Assembly: GCA_963761015.1 (NCBI GenBank)
Contig: CAVXFL010000017.1
Location: forward strand, 49,081-113,080
Direction: 5' to 3'
Source of the DNA: CAVXFL01 sp963761015
GTDB taxonomy: Bacteria > Pseudomonadota > Alphaproteobacteria > Acetobacterales > Acetobacteraceae
DNA length: 64,000 nucleotides
Under the pieces are notes generated by a model. That model made no database searches. It was not told the origin of the DNA and was given only the letters and a program-made list of their open reading frames with translations. The position numbers and the translations under genes were made by a program. Positions 45,964 to 55,389 of the stretch are shown here, piece after piece (position 1 is the first letter of the stretch; each line of letters begins with the position of its first letter).

Positions 45964-46581
45964 ATGAGGCTCTATTACGCGCCCGGCGCCTGCTCGATGG
46001 GCATTCACGTGCTGCTCGAGGAAATCGGCAAACCTTACGAACTGCGGAAGCTCGTGCTGCCGCAGGGCGAGCACCTCAAAGCGCCGTTCACCGATATCAA
46101 TCCGAAAGCGAAGGTGCCGACGCTGGAGCGGGATGACGGGTCGATCCTCACCGAGTTCCCGGCCATCGCGCTCTGGCTCTCGCGCACCAATCCGGAGGCG
46201 AATCTGTGGCCCGAGGACGTGGAAGGCCAGACGCGCGCGCTGGAGGCGATGGATTACGTCGTCGCGACCGTGCACATGCGCGGCTTCTCGCGGATGTTCC
46301 GGCCCTCGGCCTACACGCCCAACCCGGCGGACGAGGACAAAGTGAAAGCGCAAGGCCGGCAGATGTTCGAGCAGGGGCTCGCCCTCCTGGACAAAGAGCT
46401 CGCCGGCAAGGAGTACGTGATCGGGCGCTATTCGATCGCCAATTCGGCGCTGTTCTACGTGGAATACTGGGCCGCGCGCGCCTCGAAGATTGCGCTGCCG
46501 CCGAACCTGGCGGCACATTTCGAGCGCATGCTGGCGCGTCCGGCCGTGCAACGGATGCTGCAACAGGAGGGTTTGTCCTGA
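45964..46581 (+). CDS. Glutathione S-transferase family protein
   Basis: A 205-residue GST. N-terminal MRLYYAPGACSMGIHVLLEE is the beta-class pattern with the cysteine at position 10, as in bacterial PmGST-like enzymes; then VPTLERDDGSILTEFPAI and a helical C-domain. GGAGGAATGAA is a strong ribosome site for ATG 45964. Its stop overlaps the start of the next gene. Confidence 0.92.
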   Translation: MRLYYAPGACSMGIHVLLEEIGKPYELRKLVLPQGEHLKAPFTDINPKAKVPTLERDDGSILTEFPAIALWLSRTNPEANLWPEDVEGQTRALEAMDYVVATVHMRGFSRMFRPSAYTPNPADEDKVKAQGRQMFEQGLALLDKELAGKEYVIGRYSIANSALFYVEYWAARASKIALPPNLAAHFERMLARPAVQRMLQQEGLS

Positions 46582-47141
46582 GCCGGCTTAACGCGCAGGC
46601 GTTCTGGTTCCTGCGCCACGGCCAGACCGACTGGAATGCCCGTGACCTCGCGCAGGGTAATCTCGATATCCCGCTGAACGCGAACGGCCTCGCGCAGGCG
46701 CACGCAGCGGCCGAGCTTCTGCAGGGGCGCGGCATCGCCTCCATCGTGTCTTCGCCGATGTCGCGCGCGCGCGCCACCGCCGAGATCGTGGCGGCGGCGC
46801 TCGCCCTCGGCGTCGCGTTCGAGCCGGAGTTGCACGAAACCGCGTATGGCGAGCACGAGGGCCAGCCGATGACCGCATGGTTCACCGACTGGATCGCCGG
46901 GCGCTCGACGCCGAAGGGCGGCGAATCGTTCGCGGATTTGCGCGTTCGCGCCGCCGACGCGGTGAATCGCGCGCTGACCCGGCCCTTCCCCGTTCTGATC
47001 ATCGCGCATGGCGGGCTGTTTCGCGCCCTGCGCGCCGAGATGGGCTTGGCGCCGAACGTGCGCGCCGCCAACGGCGTCCCGGTGCTCTGCCAGCCGCCGG
47101 CTGTCGCGGAGCAGCCCTGGACTCTGCTGCCTGCGGAATAG
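46578..47141 (+). CDS. Histidine phosphatase family protein (probable CTG start)
   Basis: A 187-residue phosphoglycerate-mutase-like phosphatase: FLRHGQTDWN catalytic motif, SSPMSRARATAE, second His in IIAHGGLFRALRAE. No in-frame ATG, GTG or TTG lies ahead of the catalytic motif; CTG 46578 is seven bases after AGGAGG and overlaps the GST stop, so it is the best start (or a base error hides an ATG at this spot, since CTGA resembles the ATGA overlap seen elsewhere). The substrate cannot be told from sequence. Confidence 0.82.
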   Translation: MSRLNAQAFWFLRHGQTDWNARDLAQGNLDIPLNANGLAQAHAAAELLQGRGIASIVSSPMSRARATAEIVAAALALGVAFEPELHETAYGEHEGQPMTAWFTDWIAGRSTPKGGESFADLRVRAADAVNRALTRPFPVLIIAHGGLFRALRAEMGLAPNVRAANGVPVLCQPPAVAEQPWTLLPAE

Positions 47142-47263
47142 AAGCCGGGAAGCGCTGTGGGTCCTGGCTTTCGCCGGAAAGAACGTTTGCGCTGCCTGCG
47201 GGGAAGACGCCGGATGGGAGCAGCGCCGCCGTACGAGCAGTGCCGATGCGGGAATGCGGCGCG

Positions 47264-48151
47264 TCACACCAGAGCGCGCCCGGTCAGCCGTTCCAGCATG
47301 CGGAGCGGCGACTGCTCCGGCTGCGCGAGCGCCGCGACGGGGAGGTGGAAGGTCTGCTCGAAGGCAAAATGACCCGCCAGCGCCGCGTGCAGCACCTGGT
47401 CGGTGTAGACCATCCAGGTGGCGCCGGACGGGAACGCGAGGCCAGTGCGCGGCGCGTTGCGCTGATACGCCTCGTCGCGCTTTCCCGTGTCGTGCAGGCC
47501 GAGCATGATCTGGTCGTATTCGCTGCGCCGCCCCTTGGTCATGCCCAGGAGTTCCAGCGCTCGCGCCGAGCCGGGGAGCGCGGGTCGCAGCCGAGGCAGG
47601 AATTTCGCGGCGAACTCGGCGAACGGCTCGCCCACGTTCCACTGCCGCGCGACGCCGTCCGGCGCCACGTTGCTGAACACGCGCAGGATGCGCCGCCCGC
47701 GCATCGGCCGGGTCGGGAACGCATCGACGTGCAGGCGCCGGTCGTCGTGGCGCACCGATTGCGGGCGCTGCTCCACCTCGACCGGGCGGAAGCTGGTGCG
47801 GGCGCGTTCCAGTTCCGCCGCGTAGCCGGGCAGCAGGTTCCGCACGAGCCGGGTCGCGAGCCGCCCGTAGCGGTCGAGCATGCCGGCGAGCAGCGCCGCG
47901 TCCACCCCGCCCGCGGCCGTGCCGATGCAGCGCCCCGAGGCCGGGTCGAAGCTGATGTTCTTGCGGCTGCTGTCGGCGGCCTCCGGCGTCAGGAACTGCC
48001 GCTCCGCCAATTCCAGCGCGAAGGCGAGGCTGGGAAACAACAGCACCCGCCCGGACTCCAGCGCCGCGACCGCGCGGGCTTGCGTCGTCGAATCCACCGG
48101 GTCTTCCCAGCTCGCGGGGGAAACCCGTTCCACCACGTCGGCCTCGGCCAT
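47264..48151 (-). CDS. kdoO: Kdo hydroxylase-like Fe(II)/2-oxoglutarate dioxygenase
   Basis: A 295-residue protein resembling Kdo hydroxylase KdoO, which converts Kdo to Ko in the LPS inner core. The HxD iron site is in LHVDAFPTRPMRGRRILRVF; downstream NVAPDGVARQWNVGEPF and YDQIMLGLHDTGKRDE are typical, and a late His in VLHAALAGHF completes the iron site region. GAGGAG nine bases before ATG 48151 supports this start. It fits with kdsB and hldD elsewhere in the window. Confidence 0.83.
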   Translation of the reverse strand: MAEADVVERVSPASWEDPVDSTTQARAVAALESGRVLLFPSLAFALELAERQFLTPEAADSSRKNISFDPASGRCIGTAAGGVDAALLAGMLDRYGRLATRLVRNLLPGYAAELERARTSFRPVEVEQRPQSVRHDDRRLHVDAFPTRPMRGRRILRVFSNVAPDGVARQWNVGEPFAEFAAKFLPRLRPALPGSARALELLGMTKGRRSEYDQIMLGLHDTGKRDEAYQRNAPRTGLAFPSGATWMVYTDQVLHAALAGHFAFEQTFHLPVAALAQPEQSPLRMLERLTGRALV

Positions 48152-48188
48152 GCGCGTCAGCTCCTCGACTTGCGAAACAGCGGGCGGC

Positions 48189-49496
48189 TCACCCGACGAC
48201 CGCTTCCGGCACCGGCTCGCGGGTCGCCCGCACCCTGGCAACTCGCCGGCCGTCCATCTCCAGCACCTCAAATCGCCAGCCGCCAAACACGATGCGGTCG
48301 CCGGCTTGCGGCACCCGGCGCAAGAGCGCCAGCAAGAGCCCGGCCACGGTGTGATACGTGCCCTCGGCGGGAAGGTCGGGCAGGCCCAGCCGCGCCTTCA
48401 GCTCGTCCGCCGGCATCATCCCGTCGAGCACCATCACGCCTTCGACATGTTCCGTGCCCGGCGGCTCCGGCGTGGGTTCGCCGAGCTCGCCGACGATGGC
48501 CTCTAGCACGTCGGCCGCCGTGACCACGCCCTCGAAACTGCCGTACTCGTCCATGACCAGGGCGAGCCCGAGCGGATCGGCCTTCAGCCGCTCCAGCGCG
48601 TCGAGGGCGGAGACGGTGTCGGGCACCACCATGGGCTGGCGCAGCGAGGCGGCCAGCGACAGTTCGCCGCCGTCGAGTAGCCGGTCCAGGATGTCCTTGG
48701 CCTGGACGACACCCACGACGTTGTCCACCGAGCCGTCGCAGACCACGAAGCGCGAATGCGGCGCCGATTTCAGCGCGGCGATGATGTCGCGCTTGGGGTC
48801 GGTGCGGTCGATCCAGGCGATTTCTGTGCGGGGCGTCATGATGGCGCGCACCGGCTTGTCGGCGAGCCGGAGCAGGCGCTCGATCATGTTGCGCTCCTCG
48901 TCTTCCAGGACGCCCGCCTTGGTACCCTCGGCGAGAAGCGCCTTCAGCTCCTCCTCGGTCACGGCCGGCCGCGGCAATCGCGCGGCGCCGATCAGGTGCA
49001 GCACCAGACTGGAGGACGAGCGCAGCAGCCAGACGAGTGGGGCAGTGACGCGCGCGAGCCAGGCGAGCGGCGGCGCTACTTTGGCGGCGACGCTCTCGGG
49101 GCGGCGCAGCGCGAGCTGCTTGGGCACCAGCTCGCCGAACACCATGGTCAGGTAGGTGATCGCGAAGACCACGAGGGCCAGCGACAGCTCGGTCGCGATC
49201 GGCCGCAGCAGCCGGAAATGCGCCAGCCCGACCGCCAGCCGGGAGGCGAGATTGGCGCCGCCGAACACGCCGGCCAGGATGCCAATCAGCGTGATCCCGA
49301 CTTGCACGGTTGGCAGAAAGAGCTGCGGGTCCTCGGCGAGCCGCCGCGCCGTCGCCGCTCCCGGGGTCTTCTTGCGTTCGAGCACCGCAAGCCGGGTGCG
49401 GCGGGCGGAGATCAGGGCCAGCTCGCTCAGCGCGAACCAGCCGTTCAGGGCGATCAGCAGCAGAATGACGACGATCTGGACGGCGGTGCTCAACAT
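48189..49496 (-). CDS. CNNM/CorC-family (hemolysin-like) membrane protein
   Basis: A 435-residue protein with an N-terminal DUF21 membrane domain (four segments to about residue 165), two CBS domains (IMTPRTEIAWIDRTDP and PMVVPDTVSALDALERL) and a C-terminal CorC_HlyC domain (FEGVVTAADVLEAIVGE). Members are thought to export or sense divalent metal ions, mainly Mg. The name haemolysin is historic. Confidence 0.93.
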   Translation of the reverse strand: MLSTAVQIVVILLLIALNGWFALSELALISARRTRLAVLERKKTPGAATARRLAEDPQLFLPTVQVGITLIGILAGVFGGANLASRLAVGLAHFRLLRPIATELSLALVVFAITYLTMVFGELVPKQLALRRPESVAAKVAPPLAWLARVTAPLVWLLRSSSSLVLHLIGAARLPRPAVTEEELKALLAEGTKAGVLEDEERNMIERLLRLADKPVRAIMTPRTEIAWIDRTDPKRDIIAALKSAPHSRFVVCDGSVDNVVGVVQAKDILDRLLDGGELSLAASLRQPMVVPDTVSALDALERLKADPLGLALVMDEYGSFEGVVTAADVLEAIVGELGEPTPEPPGTEHVEGVMVLDGMMPADELKARLGLPDLPAEGTYHTVAGLLLALLRRVPQAGDRIVFGGWRFEVLEMDGRRVARVRATREPVPEAVVG

Positions 49497-49643
49497 CGGC
49501 CCGAACTGGGTTGCCTCCCGGCGATACTAACCATGTAGGAGTGATGTTGTAGCGGCGGCGGGCGCGCGGAACGGCCGGCGCCGCGCGAAGCCCGTCCGGA
49601 GCCTCCGGCACGGGCAATACGGGTCGTTTCCGGGAAGGCTGGC

Positions 49644-50129
49644 ATGAACCGACGACTGCCGACACTGGCTATCCTGCTCGGGGTGCTTCTCCTGGTGCCG
49701 TTTCTGGGCTTCGGCCTCGCCGCGATGCGCGCGGCGCCGGGCGACACGCGCACGCTCGGCCTGCTGATGTACTGGTCGGCGGTGATGCTGGCATTCTTCG
49801 GCGCGGTTCACTGGGGCTTCGCGCTCGACGAGGCGGCGCCGATCGCCGGAGCCTCGGCTACCGAGCGCTGGCGTTTGCTGCTCGGGGTCCTGCCGGCGTC
49901 GATCGGCTGGGTGGCGCTGATGATCCCCCTGTTCAGCATCGCGGATCTCGGGCTTGCCGTGCTGATCGGGGGACATATCGCGACGGTCGTGGTGGAGGAT
50001 CTGGGCAGGCGGCGTGGCTTGGTGCCGAACCGCTACGCGTGGCTGCGCTGGGGGCAGTCGGTAGTGATCGTGGCGCTGCTGGTGACGGTGCTGGTGTTGC
50101 GCCTGCTCGGGGCCCGCGTCGTGTTCTGA
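49644..50129 (+). CDS. DUF3429 membrane protein
   Basis: A 161-residue protein with five hydrophobic segments, including MLAFFGAVHWGFAL, which holds the conserved AVHWG motif of DUF3429. Function is unknown. It is divergent from the CNNM-like gene. Start is the ATG at 49644. Confidence 0.85.
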   Translation: MNRRLPTLAILLGVLLLVPFLGFGLAAMRAAPGDTRTLGLLMYWSAVMLAFFGAVHWGFALDEAAPIAGASATERWRLLLGVLPASIGWVALMIPLFSIADLGLAVLIGGHIATVVVEDLGRRRGLVPNRYAWLRWGQSVVIVALLVTVLVLRLLGARVVF

Positions 50130-50197
50130 TCGCGGGGCGGCCCCGCTTCCGTCGCGACCATCGCCGTGCGAGGCTGATCGCGCGGGAGGACACCGTC

Positions 50198-50824
50198 ATG
50201 GCCCAGCATCGGTTGCTCGAACGGTTGCGCGAGGCGCGGGTGGTTCCGGTGGTGCGAACCGGCTCGTCCGACCACGCCGCCACGGCGGTGCACTGGCTGC
50301 GCGAGGCCGGGCTGGGAATTCTCGAAATCACCATGACGATCCCGGACGCGCCGGCTCTGATCCGGGAGCTCGCGGCCGATCCGTCGCTGCTGGTCGGCGC
50401 CGGCACCGTGCCGGACGCGATCGCGGCGCAGGCCTGCCTCGATGCCGGGGCGCGGTTCGTGGTCGCACCCTGGGTCGATTACAGTCTGGCGCCGCCTTGC
50501 CGCTCGGCGGGCGCGCTGCTGATGCTGGGCGCCATGACGCCGAGCGAAGTTCGCGCGGCGCTGGCGGCGGGCGCCGACGTGGTGAAGATATTTCCGGCGG
50601 CATCCCTCGGCGGCCCGGCGCACATACGGGCGCTGCGTAGCGTGTTTCCGGATGTGGCCTTCTGCCCCACCGGGGGCGTCGACCCCGATCAGGTCGGGGC
50701 ATATTTGGCGGCCGGGGCGGCCTTTGTGGGGATGGGCGGCGCGCTCGTCGATGAACGCCGCATCGCCGCCGGGGATCGCGCGGCAATCGCGGACGCCGCG
50801 CGACAAGTCCTCGCAAGCGGCTGA
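50198..50824 (+). CDS. eda: 2-dehydro-3-deoxyphosphogluconate aldolase (KDPG/KDPGal aldolase)
   Basis: A 208-residue class I aldolase splitting KDPG to pyruvate and glyceraldehyde 3-phosphate. Catalytic Glu in LEITMTIP, Schiff-base Lys in VVKIFPA, and VVPVVRTG, GAGTV and CPTGGV phosphate/active loops. kdgK starts six bases after, so the pair completes KDG phosphorylation and cleavage. Confidence 0.93.
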   Translation: MAQHRLLERLREARVVPVVRTGSSDHAATAVHWLREAGLGILEITMTIPDAPALIRELAADPSLLVGAGTVPDAIAAQACLDAGARFVVAPWVDYSLAPPCRSAGALLMLGAMTPSEVRAALAAGADVVKIFPAASLGGPAHIRALRSVFPDVAFCPTGGVDPDQVGAYLAAGAAFVGMGGALVDERRIAAGDRAAIADAARQVLASG

Positions 50825-50829
50825 TCCGC

Positions 50830-51757
50830 GTGGCGGTCGATTTGCTGTGCATGGGCGAACCCATGCTCGAATTCAGCCAGCTCCCGCCCGAACCGGCCGG
50901 GCGGCGGCTCTATTTTGAGGGGTTCGGCGGCGATACCTCGAACGCCGCGATCGCCGCGGCGCGCCAGGGCGCGAGCGCCGGCTATATCACTGCGGTCGGC
51001 CGCGACCCGGCCGGCGACAGCTTCATGCGGCTCTGGGCGGATGAAGGCGTCGACACCAGCACGGTGATCTGCTCGCCCGAGCGGCCGACCGGCATCTATT
51101 TCATCATGCACGGCCCGCGTGGCCCCGAGTTCCTGTTCTACCGCGCCAACTCGGCAGCGAGCTGCTACGCCGCGCGTGACGTGCCCGAGGATGCGATCGC
51201 CAAGGCTTGCGTGCTGTTCGCCTCGGGCATCAGCCAGGGCATTTCGGCGATCGCGGCCGACGCGGTGTTCCACGCTATCGACGTGGCGCGCCGCCACGGC
51301 GTGAAAGTGGCCTACGACACCAATTTCCGCCCGCGGCTGTGGCCCGCCGCCCGCGCCTCCGCGGTCATCCATGCGGCGATCGCGAAGGCCGACATCGCGT
51401 TTCCCGGGCTGGACGACGTGCTGGCGCTGACCGGGCTTTCCGACATCGATGCGATTCTCGATTTCTATCTCGGCCTGGGGCCGGAGATCGTGGTGCTGAA
51501 AATGGGTGCCGACGGCGCCTATCTCGGCCTGCCGGACCGGCGCGTGCTCATTCCGCCCTCGCCTTGCGCGCCGGTCGATCCGACCGGCGCGGGCGACACG
51601 TTCTGCGGCAGTTTTCTCGCCCGCCTGATCGCCGGCGACACGCCCGAGGAACTCGGCGCGCTACGCCGCGGTGGCGGCGGCGCTGGCCACGACCAGCTAC
51701 GGCGCGGTCGCGCCAATTCCGCGCGCCGAGGCCGTCCGTGCCGTGTTGGCCGCCTGA
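50830..51757 (+). CDS. kdgK: 2-keto-3-deoxygluconate kinase (PfkB family), one frameshift
   Basis: A 308-residue sugar kinase after removing one G near 51655. N-terminal MGEPMLEFSQ and FGGDTSNAAIAAARQG, the substrate-binding GPRGPEFLFYR region, DTNFRPRLWP and PfkB signature DPTGAGDTFCGSF with the catalytic Asp. The corrected end reads RYAAVAAALATTSYGAVAPI. GTG 50830 is the start, coupled to eda. Function as KDG kinase rests on family and neighbour. Confidence 0.9.
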
Positions 51758-51952
51758 CGCGGCGGCGGGATCGACACAGCGAAAATGGGAATTCTCGCGA
51801 CGAATACGCAATTTTAACCAAGCGAGGTCCAGATTCTGCGCGTTCGCACAGCGGTGGAACGCGGCCTTGGTGGTTGCCGGCCCGGCAGGAGCATGCAACA
51901 CGATCATGGAAACGCCGACCGCCGCGAGCATCCGTTAGCTGACAGGTGCATC

Positions 51953-52312
51953 ATGCAGATCGCTATTCCCAGCGTCCCGGACGAGCTGACCGATTGCGTT
52001 GTCACCGCAATCGTGGTCGATGTCCTGGCAACGCTTCTGTTCGCGGGCGCCGGCGCAGCCATTCCGGGTTTGATATCGCTGGTCCTGGCCGGGGCAACGT
52101 ATCGGTTCGTCTATCGCAACCTCCGCCTCCACGCGGAAGCCACCCCGTTCGCGGCCGCGATCATCGCGATCATCCACGTGTTCTTCGCCGTTGCGGCGCT
52201 GGCCACGCGCAACCCTATCGGCTTTGCAATGGACGGCATCGTGGCCGTCTGCCTTGGCTTTGTGTTCCTGGAACTGCGCAATCCAGTAAGCGCCTGGCCG
52301 AAGCGGTCTTAG
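51953..52312 (+). CDS. Hypothetical membrane protein
   Basis: A 119-residue protein with three or four hydrophobic helices (VVTAIVVDVLATLLFAGAGA, PFAAAIIAIIHVFFAVAAL and GFAMDGIVAVCLGFVFLEL). I do not recognise a family. ATG 51953 is chosen. The 195 bases between kdgK and this gene hold nothing I can name. Confidence 0.6.
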   Translation: MQIAIPSVPDELTDCVVTAIVVDVLATLLFAGAGAAIPGLISLVLAGATYRFVYRNLRLHAEATPFAAAIIAIIHVFFAVAALATRNPIGFAMDGIVAVCLGFVFLELRNPVSAWPKRS

Positions 52313-52452
52313 AGCGCGTTCGGGTCGACCGGAATCGCGAACCTACCCGCCATCGCCATGCCCGGGCACAGACCCGGGCATCGTGACGGCGCACCGGCCG
52401 CTTGGAGCTTAGCCGCTTCCGACGACAAGAAGGTCGTTCGCCCAGCGCGGCA

Positions 52453-53577
52453 TCAGGCGAAGCCGCCGCGCGCGGTGATCGGCCAAAGGCATTCCACCCG
52501 GCCGGCGCGGACGCCGACGTACCAATCGTAGTGATCGACGGTCGGGTCGCAGTGGCCCGGCACCAGCCGCAACTTCTCTCCGAGCTTCGGTGCTTCAGTT
52601 TCCGAACCGTATTCCAGTTTTCCGTGCTCGTCGGAGGCGCCGACATAGCGGACGTCCGGACGATCCCGGACCAGCGGCAAACCGCTGTCGACTGCCAACG
52701 CTTTCAGCCCGGCATCCACCACCGCCACGCCCGTTCGGGGCACGCTCATCACGGTGGCCAGCACGAACAGCGATTGGCCGAACGTGCTGAAGGGGGCGCC
52801 GGATTCGTCCAGGTTGCGCCCGTAGTCGGCATCCATGAAGCAATAACTGCCCGCCTGGATCTCGTTATAGATGCCGGACGCCGCCTCAAACGCAAACGTG
52901 CCGGTGCCGCCGCCGCCCACGATGGGGCAGTCCAGTCCCTGCTGGCGCAACTGCTCGACCGTGCGCCGCGCGCCGTCCGCGGCGCCCGCGATTGCCGCCC
53001 GCCGCTCATCGAAGCGGCGGATGTGCTGGGCGCGGCCGTGATAGGCCTGGAGACCGCCGAAGCGCAGATGCGCCGAGGCGGCAATGCGCCGCGCCAGCGC
53101 GACCGCCTCGGAGCCGGGCGCGACGCCGCAACGTCCGCCGCCCACGTCGATTTCCACCAGCACGGGCAGACGCACCCGCGCCGCCTCAGCGGCCAATTCG
53201 ATCGCGGCGACCTGGGCCGCGTCGTCGGCGCATACGGCGATCCGTCCGATCCGCGCCAGCGCTGCCAGCCGCGCCAGCTTGGGCGCGCCGACCACCTCGT
53301 TGCTGACCAGAATGTCGGGAACGCCCGCCCAGGCCAAGGCCTCGGCCTCCGCCACCTTCTGCACGCATTGGCCCACCGCGCCGCGCGCCATTTGAAGATG
53401 CGAAACAACCGGGCATTTGTGCGTCTTCGCGTGTGCGCGCAGCTTCACGCCCGTCGGCGCGAGCAATTCGGACATGCGGTCGAGATTGGCCTCGAACACG
53501 TCCAGGTCGAGCACGAGCGCCGGCGTGTCGATCTCGTCCTCGCGCATTCCGGGCCGGGCGGGCGGCGCTTGCAGCAT
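52453..53577 (-). CDS. DSD1-family PLP-dependent enzyme (D-threonine aldolase/D-serine dehydratase-like)
   Basis: A 374-residue fold-type III PLP enzyme. N-terminal EIDTPALVLDLDVFEANLDR, Schiff-base Lys in LRAHAKTHKC, then VGGGGTGTF for phosphate and a late GHCDPT metal-binding motif. Such enzymes act on D-threonine, D-serine or 3-hydroxy-D-aspartate; the reaction cannot be chosen from sequence. The cyclotransferase-like remnant lies just upstream, ending two bases before this start. Confidence 0.88.
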   Translation of the reverse strand: MLQAPPARPGMREDEIDTPALVLDLDVFEANLDRMSELLAPTGVKLRAHAKTHKCPVVSHLQMARGAVGQCVQKVAEAEALAWAGVPDILVSNEVVGAPKLARLAALARIGRIAVCADDAAQVAAIELAAEAARVRLPVLVEIDVGGGRCGVAPGSEAVALARRIAASAHLRFGGLQAYHGRAQHIRRFDERRAAIAGAADGARRTVEQLRQQGLDCPIVGGGGTGTFAFEAASGIYNEIQAGSYCFMDADYGRNLDESGAPFSTFGQSLFVLATVMSVPRTGVAVVDAGLKALAVDSGLPLVRDRPDVRYVGASDEHGKLEYGSETEAPKLGEKLRLVPGHCDPTVDHYDWYVGVRAGRVECLWPITARGGFA

Positions 53578-53578
53578 G

Positions 53579-53909
53579 TCAGGCTCTCCATGGGCGGTTC
53601 GTCGGGGCGCGGGCGATCCAGGCGTAGGCCATCAGCCGCCCTGGCGTGTCGGCCAGCACGCGAACCAACTCGTAGCCCTCGCCCTCCTAGGCCCGCAAGC
53701 GGCGCAGCGCCGCGGAGGAAACCGAGAGCAGCGCGCCCGCAACCCGGCCAGCGGGATCATGCCGCAAGGTGGGATAGCGCCGGTCGCCCGTTTCCACACG
53801 CCGCCATCCCCCGACCACGGCCGGACGCAGCCGCGCCCCGAGCCCCGGGGCGCGCGCGTTGCGCGAGGATCCGGGAATCGAGCAGCGCGCCATATAAGAA
53901 GAGCCGCAC
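53579..53909 (-). pseudogene. Gamma-glutamylcyclotransferase-like (AIG2 fold) gene with frameshift and TAG
   Basis: From GTG 53909 the sequence reads VRLFLYGALLDSRIL, the family opening (F-x-Y-G-x-L). A frame break near 53857-53866 leads to LGARLRPAVVGGWRRVETG, then RYPTLRHDPAGRVAGALL, and at 53687-53689 a TAG stands where Tyr is expected in RLRA-Y-EGEGYELVRV. The gene then runs on to AYAWIARAPTNRPWRA and a stop at 53579. Repairing both faults gives 109 residues, right for the family. The substitution-type stop means this may be a true pseudogene. Confidence 0.7.
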
Positions 53910-53946
53910 AGCCGCGCGGCGCGTCGCGGCAGCAAATTCCGGCGGA

Positions 53947-55356
53947 TCAATGCCCTGCGTTCGCGCCGCTGAAATCCGGCGCCTGCAAGTCGGACGCTTC
54001 GAGTTGCGCCGTCAGATCCTGTTTGAGCCGCTCCAGCCCCTCGGCGCTCGTGGCCTCGGCCCGCGCGACCAGCACCGCCTGGGTGTTGGAGGCACGCAGC
54101 AGCCACCATCCGTCCGCGGTGCGCACGCGCACCCCGTCGATCGTCACCACGTCCGCGCCGGTTTCGCGCAGCCGCGCCGCGACTTCCTCGATGACCCGGA
54201 ATTTTCGCTCCTCGGGGCAATCGAAGCGCAGCTCCGGCGTATTCACGACGTTCGGCAGTTCGGTGCGGATCTCCGACAGGTTGCGCCCGGAGCGGGCCAG
54301 AATGCCCAGGAGCCGCACCGCCGAATAAAGTGCATCATCGAAGCCGTACCAGCGATCGGCGAAGAAGATGTGGCCCGACATCTCGCCGGCCAGGGGCGCG
54401 CCGGTTTCCGCCATTTTAGCCTTGATCAGGCTGTGGCCAGCCTTCCACATCAGCGGCTTGCCGCCGGCCTTGGCAATCTCGTCGAACAGCACCTGGCTTG
54501 CCTTCACGTCGGCGATGATGGTCGCGCCTGGATGGGCGTGCAGCACGTCCCGGCTCAGCACGACCATGATCTGATCGCCGAACAGGATCTGTCCCTCGTC
54601 GTCGACCACGCCAATGCGATCGGCGTCGCCGTCGAAGCCGATGCCGATATCGGCCTCCGTTCGGCGCACCTCGGCGATGAGCTGTTCGAGGTTCTTCGCC
54701 ACCGTGGGATCGGGGTGATGCGCGGGAAATCGGCCGTCGATTTCCCCGTTGAGCACGATGTGATGGCCGGGCAGGCCGGAAACGAGCCGCTGCAGCACCT
54801 CGCCCGCGGCGCCGTTGCCGTTGTCCCAGACCACCGTCATCAGCCGGTCGCCGCCGTCCCAGTCGGAAATCAGCCGCGCGACGTATTTGTCGACGATGTC
54901 GACATGCTCCTCGCCGCCGGCGCCTTCGGCGACCACGTCACCCTCAGCCGCGAGCGCGCCGAGCCGCTTGATCGCCTCGCCGAAGAACGGCTTGCGGCCG
55001 AGCATCATCTTGAAGCCGTTGTAATCCGGCGGATTGTGGCTGCCCGTCACCATCACCGCGCCGTCGGTCCCGAGTTCGGTAGCCGCGTAATAGAGCATCG
55101 GCGTCGGGCCACGGCCGATGCGCAGCGCCGTTAGGCCGCTCGCCTTCAGCCCATCCACCAGGGCCTGTTCGAGTTCGGGCGAGGACAGGCGGCCATCGTA
55201 GCCGACCGCCACCCGCATCCCGCCCTCGCCCGCCACGATGGAGCCGAAGGTGCGGCCGATCGCGAATGCGTCGGCCGTGTCCAGGGTGCGCCCGACAATG
55301 CCGCGGATGTCGTACTCGCGCAGGCTGGTCGGATCGAAGTCGTGGCGGAAGGTCAT
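53947..55356 (-). CDS. Phosphomannomutase/phosphoglucomutase
   Basis: A 469-residue alpha-D-phosphohexomutase (AlgC/ManB type). Phosphoserine loop VTGSHNPPDYNG, Mg loop GFDGDADRIGVVD, sugar loop AGEMSGHIFFAD and C-terminal phosphate-contact RASNTQAVLVARAEA. It makes mannose 1-phosphate or glucose 1-phosphate for GDP-mannose or UDP-glucose. galU lies 33 bases upstream on the same strand, so the pair supplies activated sugars for polysaccharide. Confidence 0.94.
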   Translation of the reverse strand: MTFRHDFDPTSLREYDIRGIVGRTLDTADAFAIGRTFGSIVAGEGGMRVAVGYDGRLSSPELEQALVDGLKASGLTALRIGRGPTPMLYYAATELGTDGAVMVTGSHNPPDYNGFKMMLGRKPFFGEAIKRLGALAAEGDVVAEGAGGEEHVDIVDKYVARLISDWDGGDRLMTVVWDNGNGAAGEVLQRLVSGLPGHHIVLNGEIDGRFPAHHPDPTVAKNLEQLIAEVRRTEADIGIGFDGDADRIGVVDDEGQILFGDQIMVVLSRDVLHAHPGATIIADVKASQVLFDEIAKAGGKPLMWKAGHSLIKAKMAETGAPLAGEMSGHIFFADRWYGFDDALYSAVRLLGILARSGRNLSEIRTELPNVVNTPELRFDCPEERKFRVIEEVAARLRETGADVVTIDGVRVRTADGWWLLRASNTQAVLVARAEATSAEGLERLKQDLTAQLEASDLQAPDFSGANAGH

Positions 55357-55389
55357 CGCTCGTCCCTGTTTTCGTTGCGGCGCGGGCGC

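Noticed and set aside
52402..55134. A 910-codon open frame on the plus strand
   Set aside because: It is antisense to the DSD1 enzyme and phosphomannomutase genes, both of which have clear motifs; the plus-strand translation is His/Arg/Ala-rich without domains.
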